28,475 nucleotides of DNA from Bacteroidia bacterium (GCA_025996865.1 BNTV01000061.1:1-28475); one strand, 5' to 3'; counted from the first letter of the stretch, positions 7,214-15,046 are shown. The notes: generated by a model from the letters alone, not told the origin. Translations and numbers: made by a program.

Positions 7214-9548
7214 ATTCGCTTGCGATTACTAATTGTCCTACTGCGATTCCGCTATCATTACAAGGAATCCGGGCGGGAAGATACAAAGAAATATCGGTCT
7301 CCGAAAATAATCGTTGAATTTCTTCGGCTAAAAACTTGTTCTGAAAACAACCTCCGGATACGACAACCTGATTTATGCCGTTTTCATCGGAAAATTGTTT
7401 TACTTTACTTACAATCAAACTTGCCAAGGTATTATGAAATTTAGCAGAAATTATCGCTATCGGTGTATTCTTATGCAAATCTTCCAACGCATTTTTGAAA
7501 AGCAGTTCAAATGAAATAGGATTTTTCGCCGTATCCATCGGATAAAAAAGACGGCAAGTCTTGTCAGCCTGCTGTTCCAATAAAACAGCAGCTTCGGCTT
7601 GACGGCTTGTTTTGTCACAGATTCCGATCAAAGACGCAAATCCATCAAATAAACGGCCAATACTCGAAGTTAAAGGTGAATTGATTTTTTTCTCAATCAT
7701 TGTTTGGATTTGCTCCATTTTTTTCCGTCCAATTCTTTTTATAAATGAATCGGGAACCGGAATTTGATAATGATGTAAATAGGCAACGGCCATTCGCCAG
7801 GGTTCCAATGCGGCTTTGTCGCCTCCCGGCATGGAAACGTATTCCGGATGAGACAAACGTTTGTATTGTTTGCGGTCGCACAGGAAAAATTCGCCGCCCC
7901 AGGCAGCTCCGTCGTCACCCAATCCTGTTCCGTCCCAAACGACGGCAATTACCGGTTCGCGCAATCCGTATTCCAACATGCAGGCAACGGCGTGGGCATG
8001 GTGATGTTGCACTTTCAACAGCGGAAGACCCGTTTCCATCGCTGTTTTTTCAGCATGAAGCGAAGAAAAATAATCGGGATGCTTGTCGCAAACCAAACGT
8101 TTGGGCGTGAAACGGAACAAATGCTGAAAACGTTGCATGGATTCGGTGTAAAAACCGAAAGTTTCCTCGTTTTTCAAATCTCCGATGTATTGACTTTGGA
8201 TAATAACATTGCCTTTCCCTAATGCGAAAGTATTGACTTTTTCGGCGCCGAAAGCCAAAATCCCTTCGGTGGAAATATCGGTAAAAAACGGTTCGGGAAC
8301 ATAACCTCGCGAACGGCGAATCAGACAAACCTGCTCGCCGCAAACTTGCACAACCGAATCGTCCACCCGATTGTGAATCGGCCGGTTATGATGGACTATC
8401 AAATCGACTTTGCCGCCTAATTCCGACTCCGCTTCTTCGGGAGTGATGATAATCGGACGGTCGTTCAAGTTTCCGCTGGTCATCACCAAAACAGGTGTTT
8501 TCAACTTTTCAAACCAGTCGTAATGAATTGGCATGTAAGGGATCAGACAGCCTAAAGTTTTCATGCCGGGGTTTATCCATCCGCCCCCTAAAGGGGGAGC
8601 AGGGCGGCTATTTTTACAATCGTGCTGCGGCAAAGTCCCCTTCAGGGAAACAACGTTCGGCGTAAGCCAATTTAGGGGCAACAGCATAATCGGCCTTCGC
8701 CAAGAAGTAAGACACGCCTTTTCTTTCTCATTCATAATCACATAAGGCCGCATCGACGAAATATCTTTAAACATCACGGCAAAAGGTTTGGTGTCGCGGA
8801 TTTTTATTTCTCGTAAACGTTTCACTGCTTGCTCATTGCTCGCATCGCAGACTAAGTGATATCCGCCGATTCCTTTTACGGCAATTACTCCCCCTTCATC
8901 AATCGCTCGACAACTCACTTCCAATATCTCTTCATAGCTATTATAACCTTCTTTCATGTACCGTGCACCCCATACCGTACACCCCAAATAATACTCCGGC
9001 CCGCAATGATTACATGCAATCGGTTGTGCATGAAACCGTCTATCCGCAATGTCTTGATATTCTTTTCGGCAACCGGGGCACATCTCAAAATCACTCATAG
9101 TCGTTTGATTACGATCATAAGGCAAATCGCGGATGATGGAAAAGCGAGGGCCGCAATGGGTACAATTGATAAAGGGATATTGCAAGCGATGAAGCTGCGT
9201 TTGCCGGTCGCTCGTGCAATCGTCGCAAACGGCAATGTCGGGCGCTACTTGGGTGATTTCTTCCGATTCGGAAATGCTTGATGAAATCGAGAAATTCGTG
9301 AAGACTTCATGGCTATCAGGAATTTTTTCTACGTCAATGGAATGAATAGAAGCAACCGGCGGATGTTCGCTTTTGATTCGGCGGATAAAGATTTCACACT
9401 CTTTTTTGGAAGCATTCGTGAAAATGATTACGCCGTTGTTTTGATTAGCGACAGTTCCTTTTATTCCCATTTCATCGGCTAAAAGATAGATGAAGGGGCG
9501 GAAACCGACGCCTTGCACCAAGCCTTGAATGGTTATTTTATATAGCAT
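7206..9548 (-). CDS. hypF: HypF, carbamoyltransferase for hydrogenase CN ligand synthesis
   Basis: HypF converts carbamoyl phosphate to a carbamoyl group and passes it to the C-terminal Cys of HypE for synthesis of the active-site cyanide ligands. The 780-residue protein shows the full domain order. An acylphosphatase-like domain comes first (QGLVQGVGFRPF, residues 1-90), then two zinc-finger units with Cys pairs C108/C111, C129/C132, C157/C160 and C179/C182. A YrdC-like domain follows (about 200-400, with KGIGGYHL and VMTSGN), and then a Kae1-like domain containing VQHHHAHAVACM and WDGTGLGDDGAAWGGE. Residues 291-323 of the YrdC-like domain are unlike the family and are encoded by a palindromic repeat, described separately. 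The reading frame is intact across it. hypA overlaps the 3' end, and hypC lies divergently upstream. Confidence 0.95.
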   Translation of the reverse strand: MLYKITIQGLVQGVGFRPFIYLLADEMGIKGTVANQNNGVIIFTNASKKECEIFIRRIKSEHPPVASIHSIDVEKIPDSHEVFTNFSISSSISESEEITQVAPDIAVCDDCTSDRQTQLHRLQYPFINCTHCGPRFSIIRDLPYDRNQTTMSDFEMCPGCRKEYQDIADRRFHAQPIACNHCGPEYYLGCTVWGARYMKEGYNSYEEILEVSCRAIDEGGVIAVKGIGGYHLVCDASNEQAVKRLREIKIRDTKPFAVMFKDISSMRPYVIMNEKEKACLTSWRRPIMLLPLNWLTPNVVSLKGTLPQHDCKNSRPAPPLGGGWINPGMKTLGCLIPYMPIHYDWFEKLKTPVLVMTSGNLNDRPIIITPEEAESELGGKVDLIVHHNRPIHNRVDDSVVQVCGEQVCLIRRSRGYVPEPFFTDISTEGILAFGAEKVNTFALGKGNVIIQSQYIGDLKNEETFGFYTESMQRFQHLFRFTPKRLVCDKHPDYFSSLHAEKTAMETGLPLLKVQHHHAHAVACMLEYGLREPVIAVVWDGTGLGDDGAAWGGEFFLCDRKQYKRLSHPEYVSMPGGDKAALEPWRMAVAYLHHYQIPVPDSFIKRIGRKKMEQIQTMIEKKINSPLTSSIGRLFDGFASLIGICDKTSRQAEAAVLLEQQADKTCRLFYPMDTAKNPISFELLFKNALEDLHKNTPIAIISAKFHNTLASLIVSKVKQFSDENGINQVVVSGGCFQNKFLAEEIQRLFSETDISLYLPARIPCNDSGIAVGQLVIASEYA
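8581..8679. repeat. Palindromic repeat element inserted in frame within hypF
   Basis: This stretch of 99 bases (33 codons) is bounded by CCCCTAAA (8585-8592) and TTTAGGGG (8671-8678), which are perfect inverted repeats. Its left end also forms hairpins: CCCCCT/AGGGGG at 8584-8597 and CCGCCC (8581-8586) with GGGCGG (8602-8607). A small TCCC/GGGA hairpin lies at 8636-8648. On the hypF strand it encodes a Pro/Gly-rich segment ending in RPAPPLGGG that has no counterpart in the HypF family. The element resembles REP-like intergenic repeats in Bacteroidota, inferred from composition and from memory. Confidence 0.75.
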
Positions 9549-9605
9549 TTGTATTTTCTTTTATCTGAAAATTTTTGTAAAAATAAGTTTTTTCGAAATA
9601 GAATC

Positions 9606-9613
9606 CAAAAATA
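9606..9613 (-). promoter_or_regulatory. Putative -7 element for hypFA
   Basis: The minus strand reads TATTTTTG, 57 bases upstream of the hypF start, in the short divergent region between hypF and hypC. A -33 TTTG at ideal spacing is not evident. Confidence 0.4.
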
Positions 9614-9636
9614 TCCAATAATAAAAATTTATTTGC

Positions 9637-9644
9637 TACTTTTG
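9637..9644 (+). promoter_or_regulatory. Putative -7 element for hypCD
   Basis: TACTTTTG matches TAnnTTTG and lies 27 bases upstream of the hypC ATG. With the minus-strand element 23 bases away, it makes a compact divergent promoter region that could co-regulate hypFA and hypCD. No -33 match is seen. Confidence 0.45.
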
Positions 9645-9671
9645 GCGTATAATTTATAATTGATTGAATAT

Positions 9672-9908
9672 ATGTGTTTAGCAATCCCCGGAAGAATAAT
9701 AAGTATAGACGAAACAATTCCCGAACTGAAAATGGCGAAGGTCGATTTCGGCGGTATCGTGAAACCGATTTGCATACAATGGCTTGACGTTGGCATAGGC
9801 GATTATGTCCTTGCTCATGCAGGGATGGCTATTTCTCAACTTGATGAACGGGAAGCGGAACAAACGTTAAACGATTTCGATACGATTGCCCGCTCAATTG
9901 ATAATTGA
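9672..9908 (+). CDS. hypC: HypC, hydrogenase assembly chaperone
   Basis: HypC carries the Fe(CN)2CO group with HypD and delivers it to the hydrogenase large subunit. The start at 9672 is set by the invariant N-terminus MCLAIPGRI, in which Cys2 (exposed after Met removal) binds the iron. The frame is open further upstream from a TTG, but that extension would mask Cys2. The 78-residue protein also has the conserved GDYVLAHAGMA segment with its histidine. The hypD ATG follows the stop codon by 2 bases, so the two genes are translationally close. Confidence 0.95.
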   Translation: MCLAIPGRIISIDETIPELKMAKVDFGGIVKPICIQWLDVGIGDYVLAHAGMAISQLDEREAEQTLNDFDTIARSIDN

Positions 9909-9910
9909 TT

Positions 9911-11008
9911 ATGCACTACATAGATGATTATCGGAATAATGACCATATTCAAGCGCTTGTGCGAGCGATTGAAAAGGAGGCGGTTCATTCTTGGCAAATT
10001 ATGGAAATTTGCGGAGGACAAACGCATACGATTGCCCGTTACCGGATAGAGGAAATGCTTCCACCGGCAATTCGTTTGTTGCATGGGCCGGGCTGTCCGG
10101 TTTGTGTGACGCCGGAAGGTACAATTGATATGGCATTAGAAATCGCTGCGCTTCCAAATATGATTTTTACCTCTTTCGGCGATATGATGCGTGTTCCGGG
10201 AAGCAAAACCGATTTATTGCAGTTGAAAGCAAAAGGCGCTGATGTTCGAATGTTATATTCTCCGTTGGATGCGGTGAAATTGGCAGGTGATCATCCTGAA
10301 AAAGAAATTGTATTTTTTGCCATCGGGTTTGAAACAACGGCTCCTGTATATTTGACGGCTTTGAAAGAGGCAGAAAGAAGAAAGTTGGAAAATTTTTCTT
10401 TGTTGTGTTCGCTTTTCGCCGTTCCGCCCGCAATCGAAATGATTTTAAACCAACCGGATAGTCACGTCAATGGCTTTTTGACGGCGGGACATGTTTGCGC
10501 CATTACCGGAAATGAAGCCTATAAGCAGTTAGCTGTCAAATACAAACGACCGATGATTGTTACCGGTTTTGAGCCGGCTGATTTATTGTTTGGTATCTAT
10601 AAATGTATTTTGCAGTTGGAACAAGGGATTGCCCGTCTCGAAAATGCGTATAAAAGAGTGGTTTCCGAAAAAGGAAATCCCGCTGCTCGAAAATTAATGG
10701 AAGAAATGTTGGAACCTGTCGATAAGGAATGGCGAGGTATCGGGCAAATTTCGCTGAGCGGTTTTGCATTACAGGAAAAATATGCACAGTTCGATGCCGT
10801 TAAAAAATTCTCAGAATACGTAAAAATCGCCGTTTCCACCGGAAAAAATGATGAAAACCGTTGTATTGCGGGCGAGATAATGAAAGGAAACAGTCAAGTC
10901 AGTGATTGCCCTTATTTTGGTACGGTTTGTAATCCCGAGCATCCTTTGGGAGCGCCGATGGTTTCGGCGGAAGGGGTTTGTGCGGCGTATTATGGGGTGG
11001 GGGGGTGA
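9911..11008 (+). CDS. hypD: HypD, iron-sulfur protein of Fe(CN)2CO assembly
   Basis: HypD is the [4Fe-4S] scaffold and redox partner of HypC and HypE on which the Fe(CN)2CO moiety is built. The 365-residue protein shows MEICGGQTH (C34), HGPGCPVCVTP (C62, C65) and SFGDMMRVPGS. Its C-terminal cluster-binding cysteines lie in CIAGEIMKGNS, SDCPYFGTVCNPEHPLGAPMVS and GVCAAYY. The ATG at 9911 was chosen over an upstream TTG that overlaps hypC. The coding sequence ends in a short poly-G tract, giving a Gly-rich terminus; the cluster cysteines all precede it, so function should be unaffected. In many genomes hypE follows directly, but here it is about 2.9 kb away. Confidence 0.95.
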   Translation: MHYIDDYRNNDHIQALVRAIEKEAVHSWQIMEICGGQTHTIARYRIEEMLPPAIRLLHGPGCPVCVTPEGTIDMALEIAALPNMIFTSFGDMMRVPGSKTDLLQLKAKGADVRMLYSPLDAVKLAGDHPEKEIVFFAIGFETTAPVYLTALKEAERRKLENFSLLCSLFAVPPAIEMILNQPDSHVNGFLTAGHVCAITGNEAYKQLAVKYKRPMIVTGFEPADLLFGIYKCILQLEQGIARLENAYKRVVSEKGNPAARKLMEEMLEPVDKEWRGIGQISLSGFALQEKYAQFDAVKKFSEYVKIAVSTGKNDENRCIAGEIMKGNSQVSDCPYFGTVCNPEHPLGAPMVSAEGVCAAYYGVGG

Positions 11009-11217
11009 AGGTATTGACTGAAAAATTGCCTTACAACTAAATAGGCCGGAGAAAAAAATCACCTAAAAGATTTGAAAAAACGAATTAAAATGTCGGCTAA
11101 ATCATTTTTTGAGTTGCTAAATAATTTAATGTCGTTTAATTAAGGAATATGGTTGTTCACTCTAAACGCCCATCAGGCGGAAATCTTTGCAGGCGGGGTG
11201 CGTAAGCCTCCGTGATT
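11009..11217. other. Non-coding stretch after hypD
   Basis: No gene is supported here. The sequence is AT-rich and lies downstream of the stop of the transposase remnant on the minus strand, so it may be the right-hand end of that insertion sequence. GGCTAAAT at 11095-11102 is the reverse complement of ATTTAGCC at 13623-13630 beside the other transposase piece. This is a candidate, short, terminal inverted repeat. Confidence 0.35.
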
Positions 11218-11364
11218 CTATAATTTTTTGTAATTCATGGAGAACCTCTTTTTTTGTTTCATTTTTCGCTCTACATGCCTGCCCGGTCTGATAACCTCAC
11301 GGGTCTTTTGTACGACATCATCAAAAGCCTGAAGGGCTTTTTCATATTGTTGCCTTCGCCAAGC
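11218..11364 (-). pseudogene. C-terminal remnant of an IS4-type transposase
   Basis: The minus strand has an open frame of 48 codons with no start, closed upstream by a TAG. It encodes a basic peptide running from AWRRQQYEKALQAFDDVV to KTREVIRPGRHVERK and ending KKRFSMNYKKL. This is typical of the extreme C-terminus of IS4-family transposases in Bacteroidota, which end in a basic stretch and an MNYK motif. The catalytic DDE core is missing. The match is made from recalled family patterns, not from a search. A matching N-terminal piece lies 2.2 kb away in the same orientation. Confidence 0.55.
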
Positions 11365-11446
11365 CTAATAATACATGTTTTAAAAAGTGCAATTTCATCT
11401 TCTCTTCATTTTTATATGGTGATACTTCTCTTTATTCAATTACGGA

Positions 11447-12265
11447 TTACCGGTCTTTCTCCGACCGTACAAACCCAAGCGTTCCGACAATCAGGAAAAG
11501 AATTGTCAGCCCTACAATGGCCATACAATTTATCACAGGATTGAACAGCACTACGTTTGCATACTCAGGCGTTCCCGCATATACGACGGCACGGGTAAGG
11601 TCGAGGCAATAGGTCATCGGCATAAGGCGGTTTAATACCAGCAAAATGCCGTGCGAATGGGTGATTGGAATGATTGCGCCCGAAAGGAACATCTGCGACA
11701 TCGCAAACACCATGACAACCATATTGGCGGTCTTAATACTCTTGATAAGCCCGATAATCAGCATGGCGAAAGCACCGGCGGAAAGGCACATCAAGGGCGA
11801 AAGCGCCAGGATTAGCAAAAGCTGCCACGGCGAGAGCGTGATTCCCATGACAAGCCCGATGATTAGCGTGCCAACCATGCCAAGTATTCCGCCAAACGAG
11901 GAACCGAATATCTTGCCGATGACAATGGAATAGCGGGAGACGGGCGAAATCAGCATCTCCTGCGTGAAGTCCGTTTGCCTGTCTTCAACCAAGGATGTCA
12001 GCCCTTGCATCGTGAACATGAACAACATGTTAATCAACATGCCGACCAGCATAAACTGCCCGAAGTTGAAGTTGAGGCCCGCTGTCATATTCTGCGCCAA
12101 GCTGCCGCCCAACATTCCCATCATCACTATCGGCATCACGAAACTCATAATCAAACCGGCCGGAGATTTGACGGCGAGCAAAATATCCCGGGCCGCTATC
12201 GTTACAACGGCGTTTAATTCACGCGAAAGCCGCGGTTTTTTGCTTTGTATTGCGATTGCGTTCAT
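11447..12265 (-). CDS. ABC-2 type transporter permease (DrrB-like)
   Basis: This is the 272-residue membrane component of an ABC-2 exporter. About six hydrophobic segments can be seen, with the first after a short basic cytoplasmic N-terminus (SKKPRLSREL). They include PAGLIMSFVMPIVMMGMLGG, LVGMLINMLFMFTMQGL, and a final ILFLIVGTLGF before a charged end. The region VEDRQTDFTQEMLISPVSRYSIVIGKI is typical of the DrrB/NodJ permease family. The start codon overlaps the stop of the ATPase gene by 4 bases (12262-12265), so the two subunits are coupled and should form one exporter, possibly for drugs or lipophilic compounds. Substrate cannot be deduced. Confidence 0.92.
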   Translation of the reverse strand: MNAIAIQSKKPRLSRELNAVVTIAARDILLAVKSPAGLIMSFVMPIVMMGMLGGSLAQNMTAGLNFNFGQFMLVGMLINMLFMFTMQGLTSLVEDRQTDFTQEMLISPVSRYSIVIGKIFGSSFGGILGMVGTLIIGLVMGITLSPWQLLLILALSPLMCLSAGAFAMLIIGLIKSIKTANMVVMVFAMSQMFLSGAIIPITHSHGILLVLNRLMPMTYCLDLTRAVVYAGTPEYANVVLFNPVINCMAIVGLTILFLIVGTLGFVRSEKDR

Positions 12266-13212
12266 GCTGCTTTCCCCCCTGTTTTTTTAATATATTCAAT
12301 GTATGCGTCTTCGAGCGTCGGCTCCTGGATTTTCAGCACGGACAATTTGGTTTTAAGCCGCGCGATTATTTCCTGCGCCGTCATGTCTTGATAGGGAACG
12401 ATGATATGTTCTTCCACCTTGTGGGACATTCCCATTTCCGAAAGCTCGCGGAGAAGTTGCCTCCTGTCCCCTGCATCCAAAACCAGTTCTTGTTTGAGCA
12501 AGCTCTGCTTCATTTCGTCCGGCGAACCATTGATGGCAATCTTGCCTTTATTAATGATACAGACTTTATCGACATGCTCACATTCATCTATGTAGTGGGT
12601 AGTCAAAAAGACGGTTGTGCCATTCTCGCGCCGCATATTGTTTATATAATCCCAGAGGGTTCTACGGCTCAAAGCGTCCAAGCCCGCCGTAGGTTCATCA
12701 AGGAAAAGGATGGACGGCGTGTGCATCAAACTGCGGACGATTTCAAATTTACGCTGCATCCCGCCGGACATCTTTTTGATGGGTTTGAATACCGCATCCT
12801 TTAGTCCCACAATTTCCGCCAGCTCCATGACACGGTTTTTATAGGCGGCAGGCATCATCCGGAATGTAGGCCGGTAAGTGAACATTCCATACAGGCAAGC
12901 GTGGAAACGGATATTCTCTTCTGCCGAAAGTTGCAAGTCCAAACTTGGCTGCTGAAAGATAATACCTACCTTTTCGCGTGCTTTCTTTGCTTCACTTTCT
13001 ATATCGAAGCCTGCAATTTTGATTTCCCCGCTTGTTTTGCCGAGCGTGGTTGTCAGGATGGAGATGGTGGTGGTTTTCCCTGCGCCATTTGGACCGAGGA
13101 AAGCGAAGAACTCTCCTTCATTTACCGTGAAGTTGATGTTGTCCACCGCATTTTTGTTTGCGTTCTTATAACGCTTGGTCAAGTTTTGAACCGTGATGAC
13201 TGTTTGATTCAT
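12262..13212 (-). CDS. ABC transporter ATP-binding protein (DrrA-like)
   Basis: This is a 316-residue ATPase with the Walker A GPNGAGKTTT, a Q-loop in IIFQQPSLD, the signature MSGGMQRK, Walker B ILFLDEPTAGLD and the switch histidine in LTTHYIDE. After the nucleotide-binding domain comes a C-terminal extension of about 90 residues, as in the DrrA daunorubicin-resistance type. It forms the two-gene exporter with the downstream permease. Relative to the hyp genes, the pair is on the opposite strand and unrelated in function. It lies inside the interval that separates hypD from hypE. Confidence 0.94.
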   Translation of the reverse strand: MNQTVITVQNLTKRYKNANKNAVDNINFTVNEGEFFAFLGPNGAGKTTTISILTTTLGKTSGEIKIAGFDIESEAKKAREKVGIIFQQPSLDLQLSAEENIRFHACLYGMFTYRPTFRMMPAAYKNRVMELAEIVGLKDAVFKPIKKMSGGMQRKFEIVRSLMHTPSILFLDEPTAGLDALSRRTLWDYINNMRRENGTTVFLTTHYIDECEHVDKVCIINKGKIAINGSPDEMKQSLLKQELVLDAGDRRQLLRELSEMGMSHKVEEHIIVPYQDMTAQEIIARLKTKLSVLKIQEPTLEDAYIEYIKKTGGKAA

Positions 13213-13313
13213 CTTCTTTGAGTATTAAAATATTACTTCCAATTATTTTTCTTTCAGGGATGGCTCCCTACGAATGAAGACAAATGAAGCGGAAAAATAT
13301 TTTACCTGAAAAG

Positions 13314-13340
13314 AAAAAAAGAGCAGGATTCCTGCTCTTT
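13314..13340. terminator. Bidirectional rho-independent terminator
   Basis: The stem GAGCAGG (13321-13327), loop ATT, and CCTGCTC (13331-13337) are perfectly paired. They are preceded by a run of A and followed by TTT, so the structure could terminate in both directions. It lies 16 bases after the stop of the minus-strand chimeric ORF and so separates that ORF from the ABC exporter genes. Confidence 0.8.
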
Positions 13341-13355
13341 TACAAACCGGCGCCG

Positions 13356-13607
13356 CTATTCGGCATTGTCATACGCCTCCAATGCCGGGATTAAACAGCT
13401 CGCAATTCCTTTTATACCGCAGACGGTGGTTGTCTGGATGATTGCCTCTTTCAATTCGTCGCGGGTTGCTCCCGCCTTCTTGGTTATCGGGACATGGGCG
13501 GTTACGGCAGTGGTTTCCCCTTGCGACGCCCGGATATTAAAATCCGCTTGTTTGACCGACTTGAAAAATTTATCCAAATCCCGTTGCAGGGAAGTCTTCA
13601 TCGACAT
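13356..13607 (-). pseudogene. Chimeric ORF: transposase N-terminus joined to a carboxymuconolactone-decarboxylase-like tail
   Basis: The 83-residue frame (start ATG 13605-13607; a longer frame reaches 13667) appears to be built from two unrelated parts. Residues 1-26, with LQRDLDKFFKSVKQADFNIR, match the conserved opening of IS4-type transposases of Bacteroidota. The rest, from about TAHVPITKKAGATRDELKEA to QTTTVCGIKGIASCLIPALEAY, matches the C-terminal half of carboxymuconolactone decarboxylase (PcaC/AhpD-like) proteins. The CxxC-xxxH redox site of AhpD-type members is not present. Each half is truncated at the junction. It is probably a relic of recombination, although a translated small protein cannot be excluded. 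Family assignments are by pattern recognition only. Confidence 0.5.
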
Positions 13608-13667
13608 GATTAGAACAATTAAATTTAGCCAAAATATCATTAATTTTTTAATTTGCGAATTTGTCAA

Positions 13668-13675
13668 TACATTTG
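13668..13675 (+). promoter_or_regulatory. Putative -7 element for the small ORF at 13707
   Basis: TACATTTG matches TAnnTTTG, followed by GCAC, a common context at transcription starts in this phylum. It lies 31 bases upstream of the small ORF. A T-rich stretch stands at the -33 position. Confidence 0.45.
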
Positions 13676-13706
13676 CACTATAAAAATCACTATAAAATTC
13701 ATAACT

Positions 13707-13880
13707 ATGGCAAGAGATATAAAATCAACACCCGTCATAAGGGGAAAAGATGCTGTCAGTTTTTACAAAAAACTGGAAGAAAACAAGTATAAGAAAGTAG
13801 ATAAAGATACTTTGCTGCGAATTAAACAATCAGTTGAATTTTTCAAAGACTTTGCCATTGCAGAATCAAATATTATTTGA
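13707..13880 (+). CDS. Small conserved-looking hypothetical protein
   Basis: This is a 57-residue, strongly charged and mainly helical protein starting MARDIKSTPVIRGKDAV and continuing with a Lys/Glu-rich region and an aromatic segment (SVEFFKDFAI). The start at 13707 is preferred to the longer open frame because it follows a good -7 element by a sensible distance. I recall a similar layout, a short TPxxxGKDA start followed by a charged helix, in small Bacteroidota proteins annotated as hypothetical or antitoxin-like. No toxin partner is adjacent: the next gene is hypE, 25 bases downstream on the same strand. The function is unknown; an orphan antitoxin is one guess. Confidence 0.6.
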   Translation: MARDIKSTPVIRGKDAVSFYKKLEENKYKKVDKDTLLRIKQSVEFFKDFAIAESNII

Positions 13881-13888
13881 TATTTTTG
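13881..13888 (+). promoter_or_regulatory. Putative -7 element for hypE
   Basis: TATTTTTG begins directly after the stop of the small ORF, 17 bases before the hypE ATG, which would give a very short leader. hypE could be transcribed from here or from the small-ORF promoter. Confidence 0.4.
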
Positions 13889-13905
13889 TAACATAAAAAA
13901 TACAA

Positions 13906-14946
13906 ATGAATCCCTTGAATTGTCCCATCCCGATTAACAATTCCGACTGCGTCCTCTTAGGCCATGGCAGCGGTGGCCGTTTGTCCCATCAATTAATTCG
14001 TGATATTTTTTATCCGGCATTTAGAAATCCGTTGTTGGAACAAGACCATGACGGCTGTGTTTTTCCGGTGGAATCGGGAAAAATCGCCTATTCGACCGAT
14101 ACATTTGTGGTTGATCCGGTTTTTTTTCCGGGCGGAAATATCGGCGATTTGGCAATCAACGGAACTGTCAATGATTTAGCTTGTTGTGGCGCAAAACCCA
14201 AATATCTGACGGTAGGATTTATCCTCGAAGAAGGATTACCTTTGGCTGATTTACAGCAAATTGTACTTTCCATGCAGGCGGCTGCTCAAAAAGCGAATGT
14301 CCAAATTGTAGCCGGCGATACCAAAGTCGTGGAACGAGGCAAATGTGACAAGATTTTCATTAACACGAGCGGTATCGGCATTGTGCCGGAAGGTGTCGAT
14401 ATTGCGCCGGCGAAAGCGGTGCCCGGCGACGTGGTGATTTGCAGCGGGGAAATCGGCGTGCATGGAATTGCGATTCTTTCGGCGCGTGAAAGCCTTGGTT
14501 TTGAAACAAATATGGAAAGTGATACGGCTGCACTGAATCATCTGCTCAACCGGTTGCTGGAAGAAGTACCGGAAGTGCATGTGTTGCGTGATCCAACAAG
14601 AGGCGGTGTGGCAACAACTTTGAATGAGATTGCCGCTTCTGCAAATATAGAAATCATTTTAGACGAAACTGCTTTGCCGGTTTCCGAACCGGTTCGCGCC
14701 GCTTCGGAAATTTTTGGACTTGATCCTCTATATATTGCCAATGAAGGAGTTGTATTGGTTATCTTGCCGGAAAAACAGGCTGAAAAAGCACTTTCGATAC
14801 TTCATCAATTTCCGGAAGGAGAGAAAGCAAAAATTATCGGAAAAGTTAATTCGCAAGGAAAAGCGCAAGTTAAGCTGAAAACTTTGTACAACAACCATCG
14901 GATTATTTCCATGTTGGCTGGGGAACAGTTGCCGAGGATTTGTTAG
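13906..14946 (+). CDS. hypE: HypE, carbamoyl dehydratase for CN ligand synthesis
   Basis: HypE receives the carbamoyl group from HypF on its C-terminal cysteine and dehydrates it with ATP to a thiocyanate, the source of the active-site CN ligands. The 346-residue protein has the PurM/AIR-synthase-like fold with LLGHGSGGRLSHQLI, STDTFVVDPVFFPGGNIGDLAINGTVNDLA (ATP-binding dimer region), RDPTRGGVATTLNEIA and ANEGVVL. It ends in PRIC, so the essential terminal cysteine (C346) is present. The hydrogenase operon starts 100 bases downstream on the same strand. Confidence 0.96.
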   Translation: MNPLNCPIPINNSDCVLLGHGSGGRLSHQLIRDIFYPAFRNPLLEQDHDGCVFPVESGKIAYSTDTFVVDPVFFPGGNIGDLAINGTVNDLACCGAKPKYLTVGFILEEGLPLADLQQIVLSMQAAAQKANVQIVAGDTKVVERGKCDKIFINTSGIGIVPEGVDIAPAKAVPGDVVICSGEIGVHGIAILSARESLGFETNMESDTAALNHLLNRLLEEVPEVHVLRDPTRGGVATTLNEIAASANIEIILDETALPVSEPVRAASEIFGLDPLYIANEGVVLVILPEKQAEKALSILHQFPEGEKAKIIGKVNSQGKAQVKLKTLYNNHRIISMLAGEQLPRIC

Positions 14947-14999
14947 TAAGCTTTCCAAAGAAAAAGTGCAAAAATTGGTATATATTAAAATAATTTTAT

Positions 15000-15007
15000 T
15001 ACATTTG
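15000..15007 (+). promoter_or_regulatory. Putative -7 element of the hydrogenase structural operon
   Basis: TACATTTG matches the Bacteroides -7 consensus 39 bases upstream of the small-subunit ATG. A TTGG about 21 bases further upstream may serve as the -33 box. This would allow the structural genes to be expressed separately from hypE. Confidence 0.5.
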
Positions 15008-15046
15008 GACCGGTTTTTATTAAACTCTTAAACAAGTCGGCATATT

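Noticed and set aside
10984..11008. Poly-G tract at the end of hypD as a possible frameshift or phase-variable site
   Set aside because: It lies after all conserved cysteines and only affects the last few residues. The frame closes at the usual family length, so no functional consequence is apparent.
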